The position numbers and the translations under genes were made by a program. Below the pieces are notes generated by a model. The model had not been told where the DNA came from. It did no database searches and was given only the letters and a program-made list of their open reading frames with translations. Source: JAPXSY01 sp033812795 (GTDB lineage Bacteria > Verrucomicrobiota > Kiritimatiellia > RFP12 > UBA1067). Taken from it: a DNA stretch of 64,000 bases. The stretch is taken from the NCBI GenBank assembly GCA_033812795.1, contig JAPXSY010000007.1:17263-81262 (forward strand). Reading direction: 5' to 3'. Shown here piece by piece: positions 51,760 to 60,101 of the stretch. The first letter of the stretch is position 1, and the number at the start of each line of letters is the position of its first letter.

Positions 51760-52330
51760 GTTTCCGTTTCATGGTTTCATCCAAATCGGTATCGGTATCG
51801 GGATCGCTATCGGAATCGATTGTTTAACCACGGGACACTTTCTTTGGTTTCAGGGTTTCTGGTTTCAGGGTTTCATGGTTTCAAGGTTTCATCCAAATCG
51901 GGATCGGGGTCGGGATCGCTATCGGGATCGATCACTTAACCACGCTCACGGGATGGCACTGCTCGGGTTTTTATCCACAGATTTACACAGATTACACAGA
52001 CTTTTTTGGGGCATCGCTCGGGTTTTTTTGGAACGTCAGGGGAAATTCCTGATTTTCATGAAGTTTCATGGGTTTCAGGGTTTCATCCAAATCGCTATCG
52101 GGATCGGTATCGCTATCGGGATCGATTATTTAACCACGAACTCACGGGATGGCACTGCTCGGGTTTTTATCCACAGATTTACACAGAGTACGCAGATTTT
52201 TTGGGGCATCGCTCGGGTTTTTTTGGAACGCCAGGGGAAATTCCTGATTTTCATGATGTTTTATGTGTTTCATGGTTTCATCCAAATCGGGATCGCTATC
52301 GGTATCGGTATCGGTATCGATCATTATAAA
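51760..52330 (+). repeat. dispersed repeat cluster G (four hexamer arrays)
   Basis: Forward arrays: ttgcax (51785-51820), gghcgx (51897-51932), cgtcgx (52091-52126), gctttx (52286-52321). All have exactly six units, start after ATCCAA and end in ATCGAT. Between them are the GGGATGGCACTGCTCGGG block and, twice, a TTATCCACAGATTTACACAG phrase with GGAACGYCAGGGGAAATTCC. Ends 20 bases from the hisC stop. Confidence 0.85.
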
Positions 52331-52348
52331 TTGTGGCCGGGGGAGTAA

Positions 52349-53386
52349 TCACATCTCGGCGAGCCGGTCGAGCAGTGTGTCCATCTGGTCATCCGTACCG
52401 ATGGTGATCCGGAGATACTCGCCGGTCGCAGGTCCGGGGAAATAACGCACCAAGATCTTCGCTGCCTTGAGCAGATCAAAGACCTGTTTCGCATTGCCGT
52501 CCGGCGGACGCGCGAAGAGGAAGTTGGTCTGCGAATCACAGACGCGCCAACCGCGGCCGCGCAATTCAATCGTCAGGCGTTCGCGCGTCGCGCGGATTCT
52601 CCGGACATTCTCGTGCATGTGGGGCAAATCGTTCAGCGCGGCCAGTCCCAGAGTCTGGGAGATCATGTCCAGATTGTAGGAGTCTTTGATTTTGTACAGC
52701 GCGGCGATCAGCGCTTCCGGACCCACGGCGTACCCGAACCGGAGCCCGGCTAGCGAAAAGGATTTGGAGAGCGTGCGCAAGACCAGCGTGTTGGTCTGGC
52801 CCGCCTCCAGAGCGAGACCCATGCAGGAGGTGTCGGCGAAATCGCCGTACGCCTCGTCAACCAACACCACACCGTTGAACGCGCGGCAGAATGCGGTCAC
52901 CACCGGTTTGTCGAACAGCATGCTGGTGGGCGCGTTCGGATTGGTCATCAGAAACAGCGAAGCCTGGTAAGCCTCCGGCATGCGCCAGCGGAAATCCGCT
53001 GTCAGTTCCACCGGACGTTTTTCCACATTGCGGATCTCCGTCAGTACCGGATAGAGCGAGTACGAGGGCGTGAAGTAGCCGATGCTGCCGTGGTTTTCCA
53101 CAAAGGCGCAGGTGCTGAGCGCGAGGATCTCATCCGAGCCGTTACCGATGAAGATCTGGCGGTCCGAACAGCCGTGGATCTCCGCGAGACGCTGACGCAA
53201 CGCATGGAAGAGCGGATCAGGGTAGAGGCGCAGTCGGGAACAGTCGAACGCGGCCAGAGCCTCGGTCACGCGGGGACTGGGAGGATAGGGGTTCTCGTTG
53301 GTGTTGAGTTTAATGATCCCCGGATCGCGCGGTTGCTCACCGGGGGTATAGGCCTGCAGGGCCGCAATGCTCTGACGGATGTACAT
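52349..53386 (-). CDS. hisC: histidinol-phosphate aminotransferase
   Basis: A 345-residue PLP enzyme of fold type I, histidine biosynthesis. NTNENPYPPSP near residue 25, FIGNGSDEILAL near 78, NPNAPTSM near 148, VLVDEAYGDFAD near 173 and the PLP-lysine motif TLSKSFSLAGLRFGY near 200 are all present. Start at ATG 53386; an upstream frame runs through a repeat. TGATACACT (an extended -10-like sequence) ends eight bases before the start, with no Shine-Dalgarno, so the mRNA may be leaderless. No other his genes nearby; related specificities (phenylalanine, CobD-type) are not excluded. Confidence 0.88.
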   Translation of the reverse strand: MYIRQSIAALQAYTPGEQPRDPGIIKLNTNENPYPPSPRVTEALAAFDCSRLRLYPDPLFHALRQRLAEIHGCSDRQIFIGNGSDEILALSTCAFVENHGSIGYFTPSYSLYPVLTEIRNVEKRPVELTADFRWRMPEAYQASLFLMTNPNAPTSMLFDKPVVTAFCRAFNGVVLVDEAYGDFADTSCMGLALEAGQTNTLVLRTLSKSFSLAGLRFGYAVGPEALIAALYKIKDSYNLDMISQTLGLAALNDLPHMHENVRRIRATRERLTIELRGRGWRVCDSQTNFLFARPPDGNAKQVFDLLKAAKILVRYFPGPATGEYLRITIGTDDQMDTLLDRLAEM

Positions 53387-53468
53387 GATCGGATAGTGTA
53401 TCAGATTCCGTGCGTCCGGCAACCGTCGCGAACCGCAAACGCTCCCTGCCGGTGCGGCGGGACGTTCA

Positions 53469-53534
53469 CAGCTATGCGCCATCGGTGCGGAGCCGGACCG
53501 CCGAAACCGCCGCCTCACCCAGCCCTTTTTTAGG
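53469..53534 (+). repeat. dispersed repeat (CAGCTAYGCGCC type) with cluster terminus
   Basis: CAGCTATGCGCCATCGGTGC then GGAGCC (53469-53494) is nearly identical to 32521-32546, and as there it is followed about 30 bases later by a CTTTTTTAGG-type terminus (53523-53532), here in the opposite orientation. Confidence 0.5.
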
Positions 53535-54398
53535 TTACTCCCCCAGCGGGATCACGGCCTTGACGCGGTAGAACTGCGTGGCGGGCGGCGGGCCGACGGG
53601 TGGAGCGGTGTCGACCTCGCGCGTCATGGTGGCGCCCGCGCCGGGAGCCATCACGCCCAAGCCCGTCGGCGACCAGTCATGGGGCGACAGCGTCGGCGAC
53701 CGCCACAGCTCGTAGAAGCGGGTCTGCTCAACAGTCCACGTCAGGCGGTTGGTCGTGCTGGACCGCGAGAACGCGGTGAAGGCCAGCATCGACTGGCTGT
53801 CCAGCGGGTCGGTGTCGGCGCCGTATTCGTCAACGTCGCACACGCCGTCGCCGTCCGCGTCGTGCGCCCCGCCCGCCAGGGCGGTGAGGCCGCCGGTCTC
53901 CCGCATCTCCCACGGGTCGGGGATGCCGTCGCCGTCGCTGTCCGGTCCCGCGCTCAGCACCGTCGTGCGGACGCCGCCGAGGCTGATCCAGCCGAGGTTC
54001 GCTCCCCACACATAGCCGCTCAGGTCGCCGGTTACGAGATTCACCCGCGGGTCGCCCGTCTCCTCGAAGGCGATCCAGCCCGCGTTCGCGCTCCACGCCA
54101 GCCCGCGCAGCTTCCCCGTGCCGTTGTGGTTGACGCCCGCGTCCGCGCCGTCCGCGTTGCCGTAGGCGTAGCCGTTCGCGGGCGAGCCGTCGCCCAGCGT
54201 GATCCAGCCGAGGTTCGCGCCGTACAGGCAGCCCGAACAGTACGACTGCCCGATCACCGCGCCGTGCGCGCCGTCCGCATAGGCGTTGACCCAGCCCGCG
54301 TTCGCGGCGTAGGCATACGGCCCAGCTGGGTCGATCGTCGTGCCGGCGCGGGCCTGCGCGCAGCAGAGTGCCAACGCAAGTATCCGAAGTGTCTTCAT
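53535..54398 (-). CDS. secreted protein with GANLGW repeats
   Basis: A 287-residue exported protein. GAGGTGA precedes ATG 54398; signal peptide MKTLRILALALCCAQARA. Four repeats of the YAANAGWVNAY / YGANLGWITLG / WSANAGWIAFE / WGANLGWISLG type, at intervals of 25-40 residues, form an all-beta surface domain. A calcium-binding type 3 segment follows (GPDSDGDGIPDPWEM; DADGDGVCDVDEYG), then a beta domain. Probably cell-surface. It begins 4 bases after the beta-helix gene stop, so the two form an operon. A decayed fragment of a similar gene is at 56110. Confidence 0.78.
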   Translation of the reverse strand: MKTLRILALALCCAQARAGTTIDPAGPYAYAANAGWVNAYADGAHGAVIGQSYCSGCLYGANLGWITLGDGSPANGYAYGNADGADAGVNHNGTGKLRGLAWSANAGWIAFEETGDPRVNLVTGDLSGYVWGANLGWISLGGVRTTVLSAGPDSDGDGIPDPWEMRETGGLTALAGGAHDADGDGVCDVDEYGADTDPLDSQSMLAFTAFSRSSTTNRLTWTVEQTRFYELWRSPTLSPHDWSPTGLGVMAPGAGATMTREVDTAPPVGPPPATQFYRVKAVIPLGE

Positions 54399-54402
54399 GG
54401 GG

Positions 54403-55542
54403 TCACCTCGAGAAGTTAGCCCACGGGCTCAGCCCCGCCGCGCCGTTCGTGGTCGACAGCACTCCTTTGGCAGTCACAATCGGCCCATGGGTTACCGTCG
54501 TAACATCGACACTGAAATTATACGTATGCCCGATGCAGGTGTTTTGAACAGCCAGGCTTGGCCATGATGTGGAAATAAAGATGCCATGGGTCGAAGTGCC
54601 TTGGGTGCCTGACACCAAATTCCCGTCGACCTGGAAAGCGCTACCATAAAGACGGATGCCGGCAGACTTGTTGCCATAGAGGGTGCACTGTGAAATCCGA
54701 TTTCCCACAGCCGTATTGTTCTCCTCATAACACGTGCATTCGATTCCGTAGGAATTGTTGCCGCTTATGTTGCATCTTTCAATGACGTTTCCACAGTAAC
54801 AGCCGTTGGCAATATAAGCGTAGATTCCGCCACTTGCATTATCTTGAATCATGCAGTTTCGGAACTCATTGTGATTGCACTGGCCGGATCCGACTCGTAT
54901 ATAGACTCCTTCTTGCGCATTCTTTCTGAACGTGCAGTCGGAGATCGAGTTGCCATCACATTTGCCTGCAGAATCGCCATACCAAGCGCCGGCCAAAACG
55001 ATGCCGCAACAACCGTCGCTGACCCTGCAATTTGCGATCCGGTTGCCGCTGCAATCCCCGCCACTGGTGCCATCCAGCAGGATTCCTGTAGACACGGAAC
55101 CGCTGATCATAAGATATTCGAACAGGCTGTGTTGCGCATTTACAAGCCCAAGTCCATTGCCAAAGTTTTTGATCGTCCCATTCCTGACAACAATGTTGCG
55201 GCAGGGGGCATTCGTTTTTCCATCAACAAAAACTCCGTAATCGTATGTCCCCCGGTCACCGTTGATTGAAAACCCCATCAGATCCACCGTGACATCGTTC
55301 GTCGAGATGATGATACCGGAAGATGTTGTCACAAGATTGGCGGTTAAATAATACGAGCCCGGCTGCGTGATTGTGTAGGGCACGTTCATGATCGGGGTTC
55401 GCGGTTCCACCTGCGCCAGCGTCTTCATCGACGGGCCGGGGGCGCCGGGGGGCGGCGTCAGGCTACCTTGCGCGAGGGCGGTCCCCGCGCAACATCCGAT
55501 CATCACCCCCGCAGAAACAGTCGCACACAGTTTACCGAACAT
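54403..55542 (-). CDS. secreted right-handed beta-helix protein (379 aa)
   Basis: AAGGAG precedes ATG 55542 (the longer frame has no site). Signal peptide MFGKLCATVSAGVMIGCCAGTALA. A family-typical start (PYTITQPGSYYLTANLVTTS, GIIISTNDVTVDLMGFSING) leads into beta-helix turns with many Cys residues at the bends (NRIANCRVSDGCCGIVL, NEFRNCMIQDNASGGIY, NVIERCNISGNNSYGIEC). No catalytic domain; probably structural or ligand binding. Base use is a little lower in GC than its neighbours. Same transcript as the GANLGW gene. Confidence 0.8.
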   Translation of the reverse strand: MFGKLCATVSAGVMIGCCAGTALAQGSLTPPPGAPGPSMKTLAQVEPRTPIMNVPYTITQPGSYYLTANLVTTSSGIIISTNDVTVDLMGFSINGDRGTYDYGVFVDGKTNAPCRNIVVRNGTIKNFGNGLGLVNAQHSLFEYLMISGSVSTGILLDGTSGGDCSGNRIANCRVSDGCCGIVLAGAWYGDSAGKCDGNSISDCTFRKNAQEGVYIRVGSGQCNHNEFRNCMIQDNASGGIYAYIANGCYCGNVIERCNISGNNSYGIECTCYEENNTAVGNRISQCTLYGNKSAGIRLYGSAFQVDGNLVSGTQGTSTHGIFISTSWPSLAVQNTCIGHTYNFSVDVTTVTHGPIVTAKGVLSTTNGAAGLSPWANFSR

Positions 55543-55754
55543 ACGCCTCTCCTTCCCTTGAAAGGATTGCATCCATTCATAACCCTGAGACCGTTTTCAA
55601 AGCATCGGCACAGACAAACAGGTCATGGCCGAACAGTGAGGACATCACCTTATCTTTAGTGTCGCAGAAATTGGGATTGCGCGTCAACACCGATTCGTAA
55701 TCGGTTCGTGACAGGGATGTGCGAAGATCATACGTTTCTGGGTTCCATTACGGT

Positions 55755-56030
55755 GCCATCGCTATCGGGTTCGGGACCGCCGCCACCTTTACACTCGTCA
55801 TTGCGGGCCGCTTCGTGGGCGCGACAGTCGATTCCGATAGCGATACCGATACCGATTTGGAGATTTGGATGGAACCGTGAAACACATGAAACCAGAAACC
55901 CTGAAACCTTGAAACCAGAAACCCTGAAACCGTGAAACCGTGAAACCCTGAAACCCAAGAAAGTGTCCCGTGGTTAAATAATCGATTCCGATAGCGATAC
56001 CGACCCCGATAGCGATTTGGATGAAAACCT
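55755..56030 (-). repeat. dispersed repeat cluster H; left direct repeat flanking GH95
   Basis: Minus arrays: ttcax (five units only, near 55828-55858) and cgkcax (about 55980-56016), the latter identical to array I4. The first 135 bases (55755-55890) are nearly identical to 58693-58828, in the same orientation on the other side of the GH95 gene, including TCGGGTTCGGGACCGCCGCC and TTCGTGGGCGCGACAGTCGA. The segment 55543-55754 holds no gene. Confidence 0.8.
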
Positions 56031-56109
56031 GACCCGTGCCCGTTTGCGTACCCGTGCGCGATGACTCCTCTTCGTGTTTCGTGTACGGGGACGTGAACCG
56101 CTCCGCTGT

Positions 56110-56225
56110 GCACGCACTCTGGCGCAAAGAGCGTCGAGGCCGCCGGTCTTCCGCATTTCCCACAGGTCGGGGATGCCGTTGCCGTCGCTGTCCGGGCCCA
56201 CATTCAGCACCGACCGTGTGGACGC
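56110..56225 (-). pseudogene. fragment of a GANLGW/type 3 repeat protein gene
   Basis: On the minus strand it still encodes VGPDSDGNGIPDLWEMRKTG and GLDAL, clearly related to GPDSDGDGIPDPWEM in the gene at 53535, at both nucleotide and protein level (compare 53850-53960). There is no start, signal peptide or remaining domains, and it runs into repeat cluster H. A remnant left by gene loss or recombination. Confidence 0.6.
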
Positions 56226-56318
56226 TTGACTTTTCACCATTCCCCCGCATACTGAAACCTGATGAGAGATGTGTTTTCGGTTCCGAATCCGGTTCGGAGC
56301 ATGGGATAGGGGGTAACA

Positions 56319-58634
56319 ATGAAAAAGACGGTTCTTTCCGCCTGCGTGTGCTGGGCTGCGCTGACGGGTGTGGCGGGCGGCAACGACTTGATCATCTGGG
56401 ATGACGCCGGAGCCGGGGATAAATGGGATCTCGCGTATCCGGTCGGCAACGGGCGCCTCGGCGCCATGCCGTTCGGTAATTTTCCGAAGGAGAAGATCCT
56501 GATCAACGAGGAGACGATTTGGCATCGCGATCCCGCCAAACTCATGCCCGAGGAGGGGTTCACATATCTGGAAACCGTGCGGCGGCTTGAGGCATCCGGC
56601 GATTACGCGGGCGCAGACCGGTTTTTCGAAAAACAGTTTCAGCCAGACGGCACCAACCCGGACAGCTATCAGCCGTTCGGCTGGCTGGAGATCGAGTACG
56701 TTACCGTATCGCCCCTCCGCAAACGGTACCGTGAACTTGACCTGACAACCGGCATTGCGAAAAACGTCTATACTCTGGACAACGGTTCGGTAATCACCCA
56801 AAACGTTTTTGCCTGCGGACGGGATGACGTGATCGCGGTCACGATCGCTGCGGACAGCCCAATCCGACTCCGTGTGCGCATCGACGGCGGAACGGTCCGG
56901 GGCAGGGAGATCATCAAAGCGGGTGCCGCCACCGGACAGGACGCCACCCGGTACGTCGGACACATCCGTGTGCTGTCGGCCGACAGCATCCGTGCCGACG
57001 AGGGGTTTCTCGACATCGCGGGCGTCGGGCCGATCACCCTTCTTGTGGCAGTCGCCACCGATCTTGACCGCCGCACGGCCGGCGCCAAACTCCCTGAAGG
57101 CTGGCAGCAAAAAGCGGCCCGGACTCTGGATGAACTGGACGGCGTTTCGGGGGACGCGTTGCAGCGGAGGGCCGTGAATGAGCACCGGCAATACTTTGGA
57201 CGCGTGGAACTGGATCTCGGCAAGACCGCTGATGCCATTCTGGCCTTGTCCACCCCGGAACGTCTGAAGCGGATCCAAGCCGGTAGTCAGGATGACCCGG
57301 ACCTGATCGAAACGTACTTTCAGTTCGGCCGTTACCTGTTGATCGCCTCCTCGCGTCCCGGTTCTTTCCCCGCCAACCTGCAGGGTGTTTGGAATCCGCA
57401 CGTCAAAGCGCCCTGGGGTTCGGACTTCCATCTGAACATCAATCTACAGATGAATTATTGGCTTGCGGAAACGACCAACCTGCCGGAAACGCACCAGCCT
57501 CTGTTTGATTTCATCCGGTATTGCCTGCCGTCCGGGCGCGAGATGGCGCGTCGCATGGGCATGCGAGGATGGTGCATGGGACATGCCACCGATATTTGGG
57601 CGAACGCGCGGGTCATGTCCTCGCGTGTGTATTGGGGGGGCTCTTTCTTCGGCGGGCAGTGGATGGTCCTGCATCTCCTCGATCATTACCGGTTCAACCG
57701 GGACAAGCGCGTGCTGGAAAATAACTGGGACATCCTGACCGATTCCGCAGCGTTTGCGGAATCCTGGCTGATTCCCGACCCCGCGACCGGGCAACTGCTG
57801 TCGCGTCCGTCGAGTTCACCCGAAAACGCGTTCCGCTATGCCGCGGCTGACGGCGTGATGGCCAAGGCCGCACTTTCGTCCGGAACCTCCTTCGACCAGT
57901 TTATGATCCTACAGGTTTTTCATGATTATCTGGAGGCGGCGGAGATTCTCGGCCGCACGGAAGAACCCCTCGTCAAGACGATCCGGGCGGTGCTGCCCAA
58001 GGTCTACCGTCCGCGTGTCGCGAAGGACGGACGCTTGATGGAGTGGCGGCTGCCTTTTGAAGAGGTCGAGCCCGGACACCGGCATATCTCGCATGTGCTG
58101 GGCGCGTACCCCGGCAACCAGATTGATCTCGACGGGGATTCGGTCATGCGTGACGCGGTCCGCCGCACGCTGGAATTCCGTTTGAAGCATGGCGGTGCGC
58201 ACACCGGCTGGAGCAGAGCCTGGACGATCGGTATCTTTGCGCGTCTCTCCGACGGTGCCCGCGCCTATGACAACCTGCATGCGATTCTCGCGAAATCGAC
58301 GTTGCCGAACCTCTGGGACAACCATCCGCCGTTTCAGATCGACGGCAATTTCGGCGCCACGGCGGCGATCGCCGAGATGCTCCTGCACAGCCACAACGAT
58401 CAGATCAACCTGCTGCCGGCCCTGCCAGCGAATTGGCCGACAGGGAAGTTCTCAGGATTGCGCGCGCGCGGCGATTACACTGTCAGCGCGGTGTGGCGGG
58501 ACGGCGTCCTGAGGGAGGCGGAAATCCGCGCGGGGCGCAATGCGGCCGGACCGGTCCGCGTGACCTGCCAAGGCCGGACCCGGACGATCTCCGTGAAGCC
58601 GGGCAAGACGAGCACCTTCACGCCGGGAGGGTGA
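56319..58634 (+). CDS. secreted GH95 alpha-L-fucosidase/galactosidase
   Basis: A 771-residue inverting glycoside hydrolase. The signal peptide ends near VAGG (residue 21). The N-terminal beta domain starts with AYPVGNGRLGAMPFGNFPKE and INEETIW (residues 38-68), the family opening. The (alpha/alpha)6 barrel has PANLQGVWNP and HLNINLQMNYWLAE (near residue 375; family Asn residues that bind the nucleophilic water), then EEVEPGHRHISHVLGAYPGN (near 585) and WDNHPPFQIDGNFGATAAIA (near 667), carrying the expected Asp. Terminal fucose is the usual substrate, L-galactose in some members. GGGGGTAAC precedes the ATG. Flanked by 135-bp direct repeats (55755, 58693). Confidence 0.9.
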   Translation: MKKTVLSACVCWAALTGVAGGNDLIIWDDAGAGDKWDLAYPVGNGRLGAMPFGNFPKEKILINEETIWHRDPAKLMPEEGFTYLETVRRLEASGDYAGADRFFEKQFQPDGTNPDSYQPFGWLEIEYVTVSPLRKRYRELDLTTGIAKNVYTLDNGSVITQNVFACGRDDVIAVTIAADSPIRLRVRIDGGTVRGREIIKAGAATGQDATRYVGHIRVLSADSIRADEGFLDIAGVGPITLLVAVATDLDRRTAGAKLPEGWQQKAARTLDELDGVSGDALQRRAVNEHRQYFGRVELDLGKTADAILALSTPERLKRIQAGSQDDPDLIETYFQFGRYLLIASSRPGSFPANLQGVWNPHVKAPWGSDFHLNINLQMNYWLAETTNLPETHQPLFDFIRYCLPSGREMARRMGMRGWCMGHATDIWANARVMSSRVYWGGSFFGGQWMVLHLLDHYRFNRDKRVLENNWDILTDSAAFAESWLIPDPATGQLLSRPSSSPENAFRYAAADGVMAKAALSSGTSFDQFMILQVFHDYLEAAEILGRTEEPLVKTIRAVLPKVYRPRVAKDGRLMEWRLPFEEVEPGHRHISHVLGAYPGNQIDLDGDSVMRDAVRRTLEFRLKHGGAHTGWSRAWTIGIFARLSDGARAYDNLHAILAKSTLPNLWDNHPPFQIDGNFGATAAIAEMLLHSHNDQINLLPALPANWPTGKFSGLRARGDYTVSAVWRDGVLREAEIRAGRNAAGPVRVTCQGRTRTISVKPGKTSTFTPGG

Positions 58635-58689
58635 GACGGGCGTCTGCTCGTCCGGGCAAGCAGGCACTTGCCCCTTCCCTTCCTGAGAT

Positions 58690-59255
58690 GTCGCCATCGG
58701 GATCGGGTTCGGGACCGCCGCCACCTTTACACTCGTCATTGCGGGCCGTTTCGTGGGCGCGACAGTCGATTCCGATAGCGATACCGATACCGATACCGAT
58801 TTGGATGGAACCGTGAAACACATGAAACTTCATGAAAATCAGGAATTCCCCCTGGCGTTCCCAAAAAACCCGAGCAGTGCCATCCCGTGTGTCCCGTGGT
58901 TAAATGATCGATTCCGATAGCGATACCGATAGCGATACCGATTTGGATGAAACCATGAAACCGTGAAACCCTGAAACCATGAAACCGTGAAACCGTGAAA
59001 CCCTGAAACCCAAGAAAGTGTCCCGTGGTTAAATGATCGATTCCGATAGCGATACCGACCCCGATACCGATTTGGATGAAACCTTGAAACCCAGAAACCC
59101 TGAAACCCTGAAACCAGAAACCCAAGAGAGTGTTTCGTGGTTAAATGATCGATTCCGATAGCGATACCGACCCCGATAGCGATTTGGATGAAACCCAGAA
59201 ACCATGAAACCAAAGAGAGTTGAACGTTCAACTGTTCTTTTAGGTTCCGCGTTTG
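58690..59255 (-). repeat. dispersed repeat cluster I (four hexamer arrays); right direct repeat flanking GH95
   Basis: Minus arrays, right to left in reading order of the strand: cgkcax, tgkcax, tctcax and tttcax, all exactly six units. They alternate with GGTTTC runs, TTTAACCACGGGACAC boxes and one GGGATGGCACTGCTCGGG block. The outer end has CCAAAGAGAGTTGAACGTTC and AACTGTTCTTTTAGG (59231-59245), 18 bases from the deoC stop. 58693-58828 repeats 55755-55890. Confidence 0.85.
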
Positions 59256-59262
59256 TCTTATC

Positions 59263-59955
59263 TTAGCGGCCGTCTTCCGTTGGAGCGCCATCCAGAATCT
59301 TATCGGTCGAGCTGACGCCCAGGCGATCCACCCCCATGCGGACAAACATCGCGGCGCGTTCCCAGTCGCGGATCCCGCCCGAGGGTTTGACTTTGGTGCG
59401 GCCCGCGCAGGTCTTCAGCATGACTTCGACCTGCTCGACCGTTGCGCCGTCGCCGTTGAACCCGGTCGAGGTCTTCACGAAATCGGCTCCGGCGGCGATG
59501 GTGAGTTCGCAGGCTTTCGCGACCTGATCAAGGGTCAGCAGGCATGACTCTTGAATGACCTTTACCAGGACGCCTTGGGGTTTGGCCACCGCCACGACCG
59601 CTTCGATATCCCGTTTCACGTACTCGTAGTCACCCGAGAGGAACTTGCCGATGTTCATCACCATGTCCAACTCGGACGCGCCGTCCCCGATGGCCAGCCG
59701 GGCTTCGAGCGCCTTCACTTCGGAACGGCTCGCCCCGTGCGGGAAACCGACCACCACCGCGACGGTTGTGGCTGAACCTTTGAGCAGGGATGCCGCAAGC
59801 GCCGCATCGGTGGGGCGCACGCAGAGGTTGCCGACGCCCCGGGCTCTGCACATCGCGGCGGCCCGGCGGATGTCGTTCTCCGTCATGGCGGGGTTCAACA
59901 CCGCATGGTCCATCATTCTGGCCATTGTTGTTTGGGTGACGGGGTCAACGCGCAT
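59263..59955 (-). CDS. deoC: deoxyribose-phosphate aldolase
   Basis: Cleaves 2-deoxyribose 5-phosphate to glyceraldehyde 3-phosphate and acetaldehyde; cytoplasmic. A 230-residue TIM barrel with DHAVLNPAMT near residue 16, VVVGFPHGA near 68, ELDMVMNIG near 95, the Schiff-base lysine at Lys161 in DFVKTSTGF, and VKPSGGIRD near 190. GAGGAG precedes ATG 59955. No nucleoside phosphorylase nearby; in this setting it may serve breakdown of other deoxysugars, though that is speculation. Confidence 0.93.
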   Translation of the reverse strand: MRVDPVTQTTMARMMDHAVLNPAMTENDIRRAAAMCRARGVGNLCVRPTDAALAASLLKGSATTVAVVVGFPHGASRSEVKALEARLAIGDGASELDMVMNIGKFLSGDYEYVKRDIEAVVAVAKPQGVLVKVIQESCLLTLDQVAKACELTIAAGADFVKTSTGFNGDGATVEQVEVMLKTCAGRTKVKPSGGIRDWERAAMFVRMGVDRLGVSSTDKILDGAPTEDGR

Positions 59956-60101
59956 GGGGGGCTCCTCGGACCTCATTTCCCGGAGGCCAAACGGCTAAAA
60001 TAAGATAGGGCAGTTTCCCCGAAACCGCCGCGGACGGTTCGGGGAACTGTCCTCACGGGCAAGCAGACGCTTACCCCTCCCGTTCCCGCACGGACAACGC
60101 A

